Both the position numbers and the translations under genes were made by a program. DNA of 64,000 nt from Pseudorhodoferax soli (GTDB lineage Bacteria; Pseudomonadota; Gammaproteobacteria; Burkholderiales; Burkholderiaceae_C): assembly GCF_003337555.1 (NCBI RefSeq), contig NZ_QPJK01000002.1, positions 985,623-1,049,622 of the forward strand, given 5' to 3'. Under the pieces are notes generated by a model. It saw only the letters and a program-made list of their open reading frames with translations. It was not told the DNA's origin and made no database searches. This document shows, piece by piece, positions 15,415 through 23,244 of this stretch. Positions within the stretch are counted from its first letter, which is position 1. The number at the start of each line of letters is the position of its first letter.

Positions 15415-17556
15415 ATGCCGCACCACCCTGCCCTTGCCCTGCTCCTGGCCGCCAGCAGCGCCCTGGCCGCGCCCGCCGCGCTGGCCGATGCCGCTGTCGT
15501 GACCACGCCCCAGGTGCGCGCCGAACTCGTGGCGCTGGCGCCGCAGGGCGTGGCACCGGGCCAGCCGCTCTGGGTCGGGCTGTCCATCGCGCACAAGCCC
15601 GAGTGGCACACCTACTGGAAGAACCCGGGCGACTCGGGCCTGCCGACCGAGCTGCGCTGGCAGCTGCCGGCCGGGGTGCAGGCGGGCGGCATCGCCTGGC
15701 CCGTGCCGCACAAGATCCCGATCGGCCCACTCGCCAACTACGGCTACGAAAACACCGTGCTGCTGCCCGTGCCGCTGACCGTGGGGCCGGATTTCCAGGC
15801 CCGTGGCGGGCAGCTGCAGGTCAAGCTCAGCGCGTCCTGGCTGGTCTGTCGCAAGGAATGCATCCCCGAAGAGGGCGAGTTCACGCTGGAGGTGCCCGTG
15901 CAGGGCGCTACCGCCTTGCACCAGGCCGCGTTCGACGCCGCCGCAGCCGCCCACCCGAAGGCCTTGCCCGCGGGCAGCACGGCGGACATCGCCGATGGCA
16001 AGACGCTGGTCGTGGCCGTGCGCGGCCTGCCGCCCGCGCTGCAGGGCCGGACGCTGGAGTTCTTCCCCGAGACGGCCGAGGTCATCGAAACCGCGGGCGC
16101 CTGGACCCAGGCCTGGGACGGCGCGGTCTGGACCGCGCGCGTGCCGCTGTCGGACCAGCGCAGCCAGAGTCCGGCGGTGATGCCCGTGGTGCTCGCGCTG
16201 GACGCCGATGGCCGACGCCAGGCCTGGCGTGCCGAGGCCGCGGTGGCCGGGCCCTGGCCGCAGGGCGCGGCCGTCGCGACGGTGTCGCCCGCGCTGAGCG
16301 CCGCGCTCGAAGCCAACGCGGTGGCCCGGCAGCCCGTCGACGCGGGCCGGCCGATCGGCCTGTTCGCGGCGCTGGCCGGCGCCCTGCTCGGCGGGCTGAT
16401 CCTGAACTTCATGCCCTGCGTGTTCCCGGTGCTGGCCATCAAGATGCTGGGCTTCGCACGCCATGCCGGCGAGCAACGCGCGCTGCGGCTGCACGGCCTG
16501 GCGTACAGCGCGGGCGTGGTGCTCTCCTTCGTGGCGCTGGCCGGCCTGCTGCTGGGCCTGCGTGCGGCCGGCGAGCAACTGGGCTGGGGTTTCCAGCTGC
16601 AGTCGCCGGGCGTGGTGGCCGCGCTGGCCGTGCTGTTCACGCTGCTGGGGCTGAACCTGGCCGGCCTGTTCGATTTCGGCCACATGCTGCCCTCGCGCGT
16701 GGCATCGGCCCAGGCGCGCAACCCGGTCACCGATGCCTTCCTGTCCGGCGTGCTGGCCGTGGCCATCGCCTCGCCGTGCACGGCGCCGTTCATGGGCGCC
16801 TCCATGGGCTTCGCGGTGGGCCTGCCGACGGCCCAGGCCCTGCTGGTCTTCGCGGTGCTGGGCCTGGGCATGGCGCTGCCCTTCCTGCTGGCCAGCCTGG
16901 TGCCGGCCATGGTGCGCTGGCTGCCGCGGCCCGGCCCCTGGATGGACGTGTTCCGCCGTTGCATGGCGTTCCCGATGTTCGCCACCGTGGCCTGGCTGGT
17001 GTGGGTGCTGGGGCAGCAGACCGGCATCGACGGTGCCGCCGCGCTGCTCTTGCTGCTGGTGGCACTGGCGGCCGTGGTCTGGGCGCTGGGCCTGGCGGGC
17101 CGCGCGCGCCTGTTCATGGGCACGCTGGCACTGCTCCTGGCTGTGGGCATGCTGGGCCTGTTCGGCCCCGCCGTGCTGCGCCCCGTCGAGGCCGCCACGC
17201 CCGTGGCCGCGGCCGGTGCGCGCTGGCAGCCCTGGGCGCCCGCGCAGGTGCAGCAGGCGCTGGCCCAAGGCCGGCCGGTGTTCGTGGATTTCACGGCCGC
17301 CTGGTGCGTGACCTGCCAGTACAACAAGCGCACGGCGCTGGCCGACAAGAGCGTGCTGGCCGACCTCGGCGCCAAGAACGTGCAGCTGCTGACGGCCGAC
17401 TGGACGCGGCGCGACCCGGCCATCACCGCCGCGCTGCGCGATCTGGGGCGCAGCGGCGTGCCGGTCTACGTGCTGTACCGCCAGGGCAGCGCGCCGGTGG
17501 TGCTGTCCGAGATCCTGAGCGTGGCCGAGCTGCGTGCGGCCATCGCGAGCCTGTAA
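15415..17556 (+). CDS. dsbD: DsbD-family thiol:disulfide interchange protein
   Basis: 713 residues. Order: signal peptide; periplasmic N-terminal DsbD-alpha/ScsB-like domain with CRKEC (Cys145, Cys149); about eight membrane helices with the conserved cysteines FMPCVFPVLAIK (Cys335) and IASPCTAPFMG (Cys455); and a C-terminal thioredoxin domain with AAWCVTCQ (Cys631, Cys634). This relay carries electrons from cytosolic thioredoxin to periplasmic thiol proteins. The ATG at 15415 is chosen because the signal peptide starts there; in-frame ATGs at 15355 and 15358 overlapping the alaX stop would add about 20 residues. A thioredoxin-like gene follows 25 bp later and the yfiRNB cassette after that. 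Confidence 0.92.
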   Translation: MPHHPALALLLAASSALAAPAALADAAVVTTPQVRAELVALAPQGVAPGQPLWVGLSIAHKPEWHTYWKNPGDSGLPTELRWQLPAGVQAGGIAWPVPHKIPIGPLANYGYENTVLLPVPLTVGPDFQARGGQLQVKLSASWLVCRKECIPEEGEFTLEVPVQGATALHQAAFDAAAAAHPKALPAGSTADIADGKTLVVAVRGLPPALQGRTLEFFPETAEVIETAGAWTQAWDGAVWTARVPLSDQRSQSPAVMPVVLALDADGRRQAWRAEAAVAGPWPQGAAVATVSPALSAALEANAVARQPVDAGRPIGLFAALAGALLGGLILNFMPCVFPVLAIKMLGFARHAGEQRALRLHGLAYSAGVVLSFVALAGLLLGLRAAGEQLGWGFQLQSPGVVAALAVLFTLLGLNLAGLFDFGHMLPSRVASAQARNPVTDAFLSGVLAVAIASPCTAPFMGASMGFAVGLPTAQALLVFAVLGLGMALPFLLASLVPAMVRWLPRPGPWMDVFRRCMAFPMFATVAWLVWVLGQQTGIDGAAALLLLLVALAAVVWALGLAGRARLFMGTLALLLAVGMLGLFGPAVLRPVEAATPVAAAGARWQPWAPAQVQQALAQGRPVFVDFTAAWCVTCQYNKRTALADKSVLADLGAKNVQLLTADWTRRDPAITAALRDLGRSGVPVYVLYRQGSAPVVLSEILSVAELRAAIASL

Positions 17557-17581
17557 TCACCACCCTGAAGGAGCCGATGCG

Positions 17582-18223
17582 ATGCCATCCCTGGTCCGAC
17601 CCCTCCTGCAGCGCCGCACGGCCCTGCTGACCACCGCTGCTGCCTGCGCCCTGCTGCTGGCCGGCACCGTGCAGGCCGCGGCCGCCGTCGGCCAGCCCGC
17701 GCCTGCCTTCACGCTGACCGACACCAGCGGCAAGACGCGCACGTTGGCCGAATTCAAGGGCAAGACCGTGGTGCTGGAGTGGACCAACCCCGGCTGCCCG
17801 TTCGTGCGCAAGCACTACGACAGCGCCAACCTGCCGGGCCTGCAAAAGGAGTTCACAGGCAAGGACGTGGTCTGGCTGGCCGTCAACTCGACCGAGAAGG
17901 CCGCCTCCGACTACCTGGCGCCGCAGCAGCTGGCGCGCTGGATGCAGGACAAGTCCGGCGCGCCGACGGCCACGCTGATGGACGAGGAAGGCACGGCGGG
18001 CAGGGCCTACGGCGCGCGCACCACGCCGCACATGTACATCGTCAATCCGCAGGGCACGCTGGTCTATGCCGGCGGCATCGACTCCATTGCCTCGGCCCGC
18101 GCCAGCGACATCAAGACCGCCACCAACTATGTACGCCAGGGCCTGGACGAGGCGCTGGCCGGCAAGCCCATCAGCCAGGCGCAGACCCAGCCCTACGGCT
18201 GCACCATCAAGTACAAAAGCTGA
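17582..18223 (+). CDS. Exported thioredoxin/peroxiredoxin-like protein
   Basis: 213 residues with a signal peptide (cleavage around VQAAAA). The AhpC/TSA-Redoxin fold is indicated by GQPAPAFTLTDTSGKTRTLA, WTNPGCPFVRKHY and TTPHMYIVNPQG. The active site has a single cysteine (GCPF) where thioredoxins have CxxC; another cysteine, CTIKYKS, is at the extreme C-terminus. An AAGGAG ribosome site lies upstream, 25 bp behind dsbD, so it is a likely partner or substrate of that reductase. The function may be a periplasmic thiol peroxidase-like or reductase protein; the reaction is unproven. Confidence 0.85.
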   Translation: MPSLVRPLLQRRTALLTTAAACALLLAGTVQAAAAVGQPAPAFTLTDTSGKTRTLAEFKGKTVVLEWTNPGCPFVRKHYDSANLPGLQKEFTGKDVVWLAVNSTEKAASDYLAPQQLARWMQDKSGAPTATLMDEEGTAGRAYGARTTPHMYIVNPQGTLVYAGGIDSIASARASDIKTATNYVRQGLDEALAGKPISQAQTQPYGCTIKYKS

Positions 18224-18325
18224 TCCGGTCCGGCCAGGCGGCGCCGAGACAGGCCGGCGTCAGGGGTGGCTGTTAGCATCTCCTGCTGCTTTCGCCGGGG
18301 CGTGAGAAACGCCTCTTCATCCCGC

Positions 18326-18880
18326 ATGTCTCCCGGCCAACCCGCCGCCTCCTTCCTGCGACGCCATGGGCCGGCATGTCTGGCCCTGTCCATGCTGCTC
18401 GTCCTCGGACTGGACGCTCCTGCCATGGGGCAGCACATCGGGCTGGACCTGCGCGAAACCGTGACCCGCGTGCTCGCCTACACGCGCTGGCCTGTGCCCC
18501 CCGATCCCTTGCGCGTGTGCTTCATCGGCACCAGCCCGCACGCCGAACGCCTGCAGGAGCAGGGCATCGCCTGGCCTGGCGGGCCCGTGCTGCTGCGCCG
18601 GCCGGATCCCGGCCCCGGCGTGGCGGCGCAGTGCGACGTGCTCTACATCGGCGCGCTCGAGGCGGCGCAATGGCAGCAGCTCGCGCAGGAGCTGGAGGGC
18701 CAGCCCGTGCTGACGCTGTGCGAACGCTCGACCCCCTGCCTGGCCAGCGGCATGGTGCGGCTGGACATCGAGCGCGCAGGGCGGGCCGTGCGCTTCGAGA
18801 TCAACCTCGATGCGCTGGCACGCGGCAAGGTGCGCATCCACCCGCAGGTGCTGCGCCTGGGCCAGGAGCGCAAGCCATGA
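18326..18880 (+). CDS. yfiR: YfiR-family periplasmic regulator
   Basis: 184 residues from the ATG at 18326, with a signal peptide ending near APAMGQ. The DUF4154/YfiR fold is supported by LRVCFIGTS, VAAQCDVLYIGAL and LTLCERSTPCLASGMV. The four cysteines match in order the two disulfides described for YfiR of Pseudomonas aeruginosa. YfiR represses the inner-membrane diguanylate cyclase YfiN from the periplasm. The gene overlaps yfiN by four bases, and yfiB follows, giving the yfiR-yfiN-yfiB order of P. aeruginosa. The 102-bp gap after the thioredoxin-like gene may hold a promoter. Confidence 0.85.
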   Translation: MSPGQPAASFLRRHGPACLALSMLLVLGLDAPAMGQHIGLDLRETVTRVLAYTRWPVPPDPLRVCFIGTSPHAERLQEQGIAWPGGPVLLRRPDPGPGVAAQCDVLYIGALEAAQWQQLAQELEGQPVLTLCERSTPCLASGMVRLDIERAGRAVRFEINLDALARGKVRIHPQVLRLGQERKP

Positions 18881-20217
18881 GCCGCGACCGGCCTGCGCAC
18901 GGCTCCCATGCCGATGCCACTTCCATGAAGCCGCGCGTGCCCGTGCAGGCGGCGGCCGAGCCCGCGCGCCGCAGCCTGCTGCAGACGCTGCGGCGGGCCC
19001 ATGTGCGCGTGGCCAGCATCAGCATGGCGGCGGTGGGCCTGGCGCTGCTGCTGGCGGCGGTGCTGGCGCTGCGCACCTATGCCAACAACCACCTGGAGCT
19101 GGTGGCGCGGTCCATCGCCTACTCGGTCGAGGCGGCGGTGGTGTTCAACGACCGCGTGGCCATCATGGAGCAACTGGCAGTCATCGCCCAGCGCGAGTCG
19201 CTGCGCGAGGCCGAGTTGCGCGACCAGGCCGGCCATGTGCTGGCGCGCTACGAGCTTGCGGACCGGCAACGGGCCGACGCGCTGCTGGAGGCGGCGGGCG
19301 AGCCGCTCGCGCGCCTGCTGATGCCGGCCCCGACCGTGGCCCCGGTGCTGGACCGCGGCCGCCAGATCGGCGAAGTCCGCCTGCGCGGCGACGGCGCGGT
19401 GTTCGCCCGCTTCCTGGCCACCGCGGCGGCGGGCATCGCGCTGTGCCTGGTGTTCGCCGGGCTGGGCCTGCGCCTGCTGTCGCGGCGCATCCAGCGTGAC
19501 ATCGTGGAGCCTGTGGACGCCTTGATCGCCATGACCCACCGGGCGCGTGTGCAACGGGGTGGCATGCAGCGCGCGCCGGCCTCGCAGATCGCCGAGTTCC
19601 ACGTGCTCGGCGAGGACTTCAACGCCCTGCTGACCGAGCTCGAAATGCAGCAGGCCCAGCTGGCGCAGGAGAACCGCTCGCTGACGCACCTGGCCAACCA
19701 CGACAGCCTGACCGGCCTGTACAACCGCGCCTACTTCAGCCGCCGCCTCGGCCGGATCCTGCAGGACGCGCAGATCCAGGGCGGCAACATCGCCGTGCTG
19801 TACATGGACAACGACCGTTTCAAGGAAATCAACGACCACTACGGCCACGCGGTCGGCGACCTGCTGCTGATCGAGGTGGCCACGCGCATCCGCGCACAGT
19901 TGCGCGAGGGCGACACCGTGGCGCGCCTGGGCGGCGACGAGTTCGCCGTGCTGCTGGCGCCCGTGCACCAGCCCCAGGACGCCCTGCGCATCGCCGACAA
20001 GATCAACGCCGCCGTGGCGCTGCCCTTGTCCGAGCGCCACGAGCGCATCGTGCCCTCGGTCAGCATCGGCATTGCGCTGTATCCCCAGCATGGCCAGACC
20101 GCCGACCAGCTGCTGCGTGCGGCCGACCGCGCCATGTACGAAGCCAAGAAGAGCGGCCGAGGCACCAGCCGCCTGTTCGAAGGCGCCTATGTCGTCAGCG
20201 ACATTTCGGAGTTGTGA
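18877..20217 (+). CDS. yfiN: YfiN/TpbB-like diguanylate cyclase
   Basis: 446 residues. A first membrane helix lies around residues 47-67, then a periplasmic CHASE8-type sensor segment, a second helix around 170-195, a HAMP-like linker and a GGDEF domain. The catalytic motif is LGGDEF (residues 352-356 for GGDEF), and an intact inhibitory I-site RxxD (REGD) sits five residues before it, so product inhibition is expected. It makes c-di-GMP from two GTP. The overlap with yfiR and TGATG overlap with yfiB show a three-gene unit in which YfiR represses and YfiB relieves. Confidence 0.9.
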   Translation: MSRDRPAHGSHADATSMKPRVPVQAAAEPARRSLLQTLRRAHVRVASISMAAVGLALLLAAVLALRTYANNHLELVARSIAYSVEAAVVFNDRVAIMEQLAVIAQRESLREAELRDQAGHVLARYELADRQRADALLEAAGEPLARLLMPAPTVAPVLDRGRQIGEVRLRGDGAVFARFLATAAAGIALCLVFAGLGLRLLSRRIQRDIVEPVDALIAMTHRARVQRGGMQRAPASQIAEFHVLGEDFNALLTELEMQQAQLAQENRSLTHLANHDSLTGLYNRAYFSRRLGRILQDAQIQGGNIAVLYMDNDRFKEINDHYGHAVGDLLLIEVATRIRAQLREGDTVARLGGDEFAVLLAPVHQPQDALRIADKINAAVALPLSERHERIVPSVSIGIALYPQHGQTADQLLRAADRAMYEAKKSGRGTSRLFEGAYVVSDISEL

Positions 20218-20741
20218 TGGAACTGCATCGGATCGCCCCCCGCCGCGCCTGGCTGCTCGGCGCCGCCTGGGGCAGCGCCTGGCTGCTGGCAGCCTGCGCC
20301 GCACCACCGCCCCCGCCCCCGCCCCCGCCATCGCCGCCGGCACCGAGCCGGCAAGAGCGCTTGCGGGCGCTGGGCTTTCGCCCCACCGACGAGGGCTGGG
20401 AGCTCTCGATCGCGGGCCGGATGCTGTTCGACAGCGATTCCGACATGCTGGACGCCGAGGGCCAGGCCACCGCCGAGCGGCTCGGGCAGCAGCTGGCCCA
20501 GCTGGAGATCACGCGCGTGCGCATCGAAGGCCATGCCGACAGCACCGGAAGCGAGGCCTACAACATTGCGCTGTCGCTGCGGCGGGCCCAGGCCGTGCAG
20601 CGCGCCATGGCGGCCGCAGGGCTGCACGACGCGGACATCCAGGCCCTCGGCCTAGGCAAGGCCGCGCCCATGAACGACAACCGCACGCCCGAGCAGCGCC
20701 AGCAGAACCGGCGCGTGGCCATCGTGCTGCCGGCGCACTGA
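20217..20741 (+). CDS. yfiB: YfiB-like OmpA-domain lipoprotein
   Basis: 174 residues. The lipobox is LLAACAAP; directly after the lipid cysteine comes an uninterrupted run of nine prolines, then SPPAPS. The OmpA-like peptidoglycan-binding domain spans about residues 65-170, with IEGHADSTGS and NRRVAIVL. By analogy with P. aeruginosa it is an outer-membrane lipoprotein that sequesters YfiR and so activates YfiN. The start shares one base with the yfiN stop (TGATG). The proline run is encoded by a tandem CCCCCG hexamer at about 20308-20328. A generic Pal-like role is the alternative, but gene context favours YfiB. Confidence 0.85.
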   Translation: MELHRIAPRRAWLLGAAWGSAWLLAACAAPPPPPPPPPSPPAPSRQERLRALGFRPTDEGWELSIAGRMLFDSDSDMLDAEGQATAERLGQQLAQLEITRVRIEGHADSTGSEAYNIALSLRRAQAVQRAMAAAGLHDADIQALGLGKAAPMNDNRTPEQRQQNRRVAIVLPAH

Positions 20742-20752
20742 GAAGCTGCGCC

Positions 20753-21466
20753 TCAGCGCGCGCCGAAGATCGCCGTGCCCACGCGCACCAGCGTGCTGCC
20801 CGCGTCGATCGCGGCCTCCAGGTCGGCCGTCATGCCCATGGACAAGGTGTCGAACGCTGCCCCGCCGATGCCGGCCTCCCGCACCTGCTCGAACAGGGTG
20901 CGCGCACGCGCGTGCACGGCGCGCTGGGCCTCGAAGCCGCTCTGCGGCTCGGGAATGGTCATGAGCCCGCGCAGCGCCAGCCGCGGCAGGGCGGCCACCG
21001 CGCGCGCCAGCGCCAGCACCTCCTCGGGCGCGACGCCGGACTTGCTGGCCCCGCCGTCGATGTTGACCTGGATGCAGACCTGCAACGGCGCCAGTTCGGC
21101 CGGCCGCTGCTCGGCCAGCCGCTCGGCGATCTTGAGCCGGTCCACGCTGTGCACCCAGTCGAAGTGGGCGGCGACCACGCGGGTCTTGTTGCTCTGCAGC
21201 GGACCGATCATGTGCCACGCGACCTGCACCGGGCGCCCGCCCTCGGCCTCCCAGGCGCGCAACGCCTCGATCTTCTGCACGCCCTCCTGCACATAGTTCT
21301 CGCCGAAGCCCGCCTGGCCAGCGGCCATGGCCTCCAGCACGCTGGGCAGCGGCATGGTCTTGGAGACGGCCAGCAGCTGCACGCTGTCCACCGGGCGCCC
21401 GGCGCGGGCACAGGCTGTGGCCATGCGGTCACGCACTTGCTGGAGATTGTTACGTATGCTCGTCAT
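20753..21466 (-). CDS. YggS/PROSC family PLP homeostasis protein
   Basis: 237 residues, the normal size. The pyridoxal phosphate lysine is in LLAVSKTMP near residue 36; GFGENYVQEG, WHMIGPLQSNK, SVDRLKIA and the C-terminal LSMGMTADLEAAI complete the family signature. These cytosolic proteins bind PLP and keep B6 and amino acid pools balanced without a known catalytic reaction. It is divergent from pilT, with only 41 bp between the starts, an arrangement seen next to pilT in many proteobacteria. It converges with yfiB, with an 11-bp gap. Confidence 0.95.
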   Translation of the reverse strand: MTSIRNNLQQVRDRMATACARAGRPVDSVQLLAVSKTMPLPSVLEAMAAGQAGFGENYVQEGVQKIEALRAWEAEGGRPVQVAWHMIGPLQSNKTRVVAAHFDWVHSVDRLKIAERLAEQRPAELAPLQVCIQVNIDGGASKSGVAPEEVLALARAVAALPRLALRGLMTIPEPQSGFEAQRAVHARARTLFEQVREAGIGGAAFDTLSMGMTADLEAAIDAGSTLVRVGTAIFGAR

Positions 21467-21507
21467 AATTAGTTAAGCAAGAGTACCAAATCCACCCTAG
21501 GATTCCT

Positions 21508-22551
21508 GTGGACATCACCCAGCTGCTGGCCTTCACGGTCAAGAACAAGGCTTCGGACCTGCACCTGTCGGCTGGCCTGCCGCCGATGATCCGCGTGCAC
21601 GGCGACGTGCGCCGCATCAACGTCGATCCGCTGGACCACAAGACAGTGCATGGCATGGTGTACGACATCATGAGCGACAGCCAGCGCAAGCACTTCGAGG
21701 AGTTCCTGGAGATCGACTTCTCGTTCGAGATCGAGGGCCTGTCGCGCTTCCGGGTCAACGCCTTCAACCACAACCGCGGCGCCGGCGCCGTGCTGCGGAC
21801 CATCCCCTCCAAGATCCTCACGCTGGAGCAACTCAACGCGCCGCGCATCTTCGGCGAGCTGGCGCTCAAGCCGCGCGGCCTGGTGCTGGTGACGGGGCCC
21901 ACCGGCTCGGGCAAGTCGACCACGCTGGCGGGCATGGTCAACCACCTCAACGAGAGCGAGTACGGCCACGTGCTGACGATCGAGGACCCGATCGAGTTCG
22001 TGCACGAGTCCAAGAAGTGCCTGATCAACCAGCGCGAGGTGGGGCCGCACACGCTGTCGTTCGCGGCCGCGCTGCGCTCGGCGCTGCGCGAGGACCCGGA
22101 CGCCATCCTGGTCGGCGAACTGCGCGACCTGGAAACCATCCGCCTGGCCATGACGGCAGCCGAGACCGGCCACCTGGTGTTCGGCACGCTGCACACCTCC
22201 AGCGCGGCCAAGACCATCGACCGCATCATCGACGTGTTCCCTGCGGAGGAAAAGGAGATGGTGCGTGCCATGCTGTCCGAATCGCTGCAGGCCGTGATCT
22301 CGCAGACCCTGTGCAAGACCAAGGACGGCCAGGGCCGCGTGGCGGCGCACGAGATCATGCTGGGCACGCCCGCCATCCGCAACCTGATCCGCGAAGCCAA
22401 GGTGGCGCAGATGTACTCCACCATCCAGACCAGCCAGGCCGCCGGCATGCAGACGCTGGACCAGAACCTGACCGACCTGGTGCGGCGCAACGTGATCTCG
22501 CCGGCCGAGGCGCGCGGCAAGGCGAAGACGCCCGAGAACTTCCCCGGATGA
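21508..22551 (+). CDS. pilT: Type IV pilus retraction ATPase PilT
   Basis: 347 residues from a GTG start at 21508, which gives the canonical MDITQLLAFTVKNKASDLHL opening. Walker A is GPTGSGKST, the Asp box is TIEDPIEFVH, Walker B is DPDAILVGELRD, and the His box is GHLVFGTLHT. The AIRNLIRE motif near the C-terminus, needed for retraction in other PilT proteins, is present. The hexameric ATPase depolymerises pili to power twitching. A cyclic-nucleotide-binding gene follows 24 bp later and then pilU. Confidence 0.97.
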   Translation: MDITQLLAFTVKNKASDLHLSAGLPPMIRVHGDVRRINVDPLDHKTVHGMVYDIMSDSQRKHFEEFLEIDFSFEIEGLSRFRVNAFNHNRGAGAVLRTIPSKILTLEQLNAPRIFGELALKPRGLVLVTGPTGSGKSTTLAGMVNHLNESEYGHVLTIEDPIEFVHESKKCLINQREVGPHTLSFAAALRSALREDPDAILVGELRDLETIRLAMTAAETGHLVFGTLHTSSAAKTIDRIIDVFPAEEKEMVRAMLSESLQAVISQTLCKTKDGQGRVAAHEIMLGTPAIRNLIREAKVAQMYSTIQTSQAAGMQTLDQNLTDLVRRNVISPAEARGKAKTPENFPG

Positions 22552-22575
22552 GCTTGCGGCGCGGGAGCGGGCGTC

Positions 22576-23244
22576 ATGCGTAGCTGGTTCGGCTCCCTGC
22601 GCGGCGGACTGCCGGGACGCGAGCGCTCTTCGGCCAGCGCCGAACCAGGGCTGTTCGCCACGGGGCACCCCGGCCCGGGCCACGCCGATGCGGTGATGGT
22701 GCCCTGGGAGACCCGGGCCATCGAGATCGGCGCGCGCAGCATCGCCTCCGGCACGGCCATCGCGGGCCTGCAGGCCTTGTGGGCGCGCGACCGCAACATG
22801 TCGCGCCTGGAGGCGCAGGACATCGTGCAGATGGAGCGCTTCTTCCGCTTCGTGCGGGTCGGCAGCGGCCGCGTCGTCATCCACCAGCACGAGTTCGGCA
22901 ATTTCATGGTGGTGCTGCTGCAGGGCAGCATCGCGGTGGACCGGCGCCAGCCCTGGGGCGAACTGCTGCGCCTGGCCGAGAGCCGGCCGGGCGAGATCCT
23001 GGGCGAGATGTCGCTGCTGGACAGCGGCCAGCGCTTTTCCGCCTGCACCACCTTGACCGACTGCGAGATCGCCGTCCTGCCCGCCGACGGCCTGGACGAG
23101 ATGATGGGCAGCGACCCGCGGCTGGCGGCGGCGCTCATCGCCCTGCTGGCCCGCAAACTGTCCTTGCGACTGCGCGCCGTCAACGCCCGGCTCACGGACC
23201 GTCCGAACCAGGAAGCCCCCTATGGAACGCGATCAGGCCAGTAA
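22576..23244 (+). CDS. Cyclic nucleotide-binding domain protein between pilT and pilU
   Basis: 222 residues. The first ~85 residues are low in recognisable structure; a cNMP-binding domain spans about 90-205. The phosphate-binding cassette region reads GEILGEMSLLDSGQRFSACT, keeping the Gly-Glu and Arg-x-Ser-Ala pattern of ligand-binding members. No DNA-binding helix-turn-helix or enzyme domain is attached, so it is a stand-alone sensor. The end overlaps the pilU start by 23 nt. Its position between the two retraction ATPases suggests that it modulates pilus retraction in response to a nucleotide; that is inference. Confidence 0.85.
   Translation: MRSWFGSLRGGLPGRERSSASAEPGLFATGHPGPGHADAVMVPWETRAIEIGARSIASGTAIAGLQALWARDRNMSRLEAQDIVQMERFFRFVRVGSGRVVIHQHEFGNFMVVLLQGSIAVDRRQPWGELLRLAESRPGEILGEMSLLDSGQRFSACTTLTDCEIAVLPADGLDEMMGSDPRLAAALIALLARKLSLRLRAVNARLTDRPNQEAPYGTRSGQ

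Noticed and set aside
14716..17268. 850-codon minus-strand frame opposite alaX and dsbD
   Set aside because: Shadow frame created by high third-position GC; dsbD and alaX on the plus strand carry all expected motifs.
20300..20335. C-rich repeat in yfiB as a frame-shifting phase-variation tract
   Set aside because: The unit is six bases, so slippage would keep the frame; only linker length could vary.
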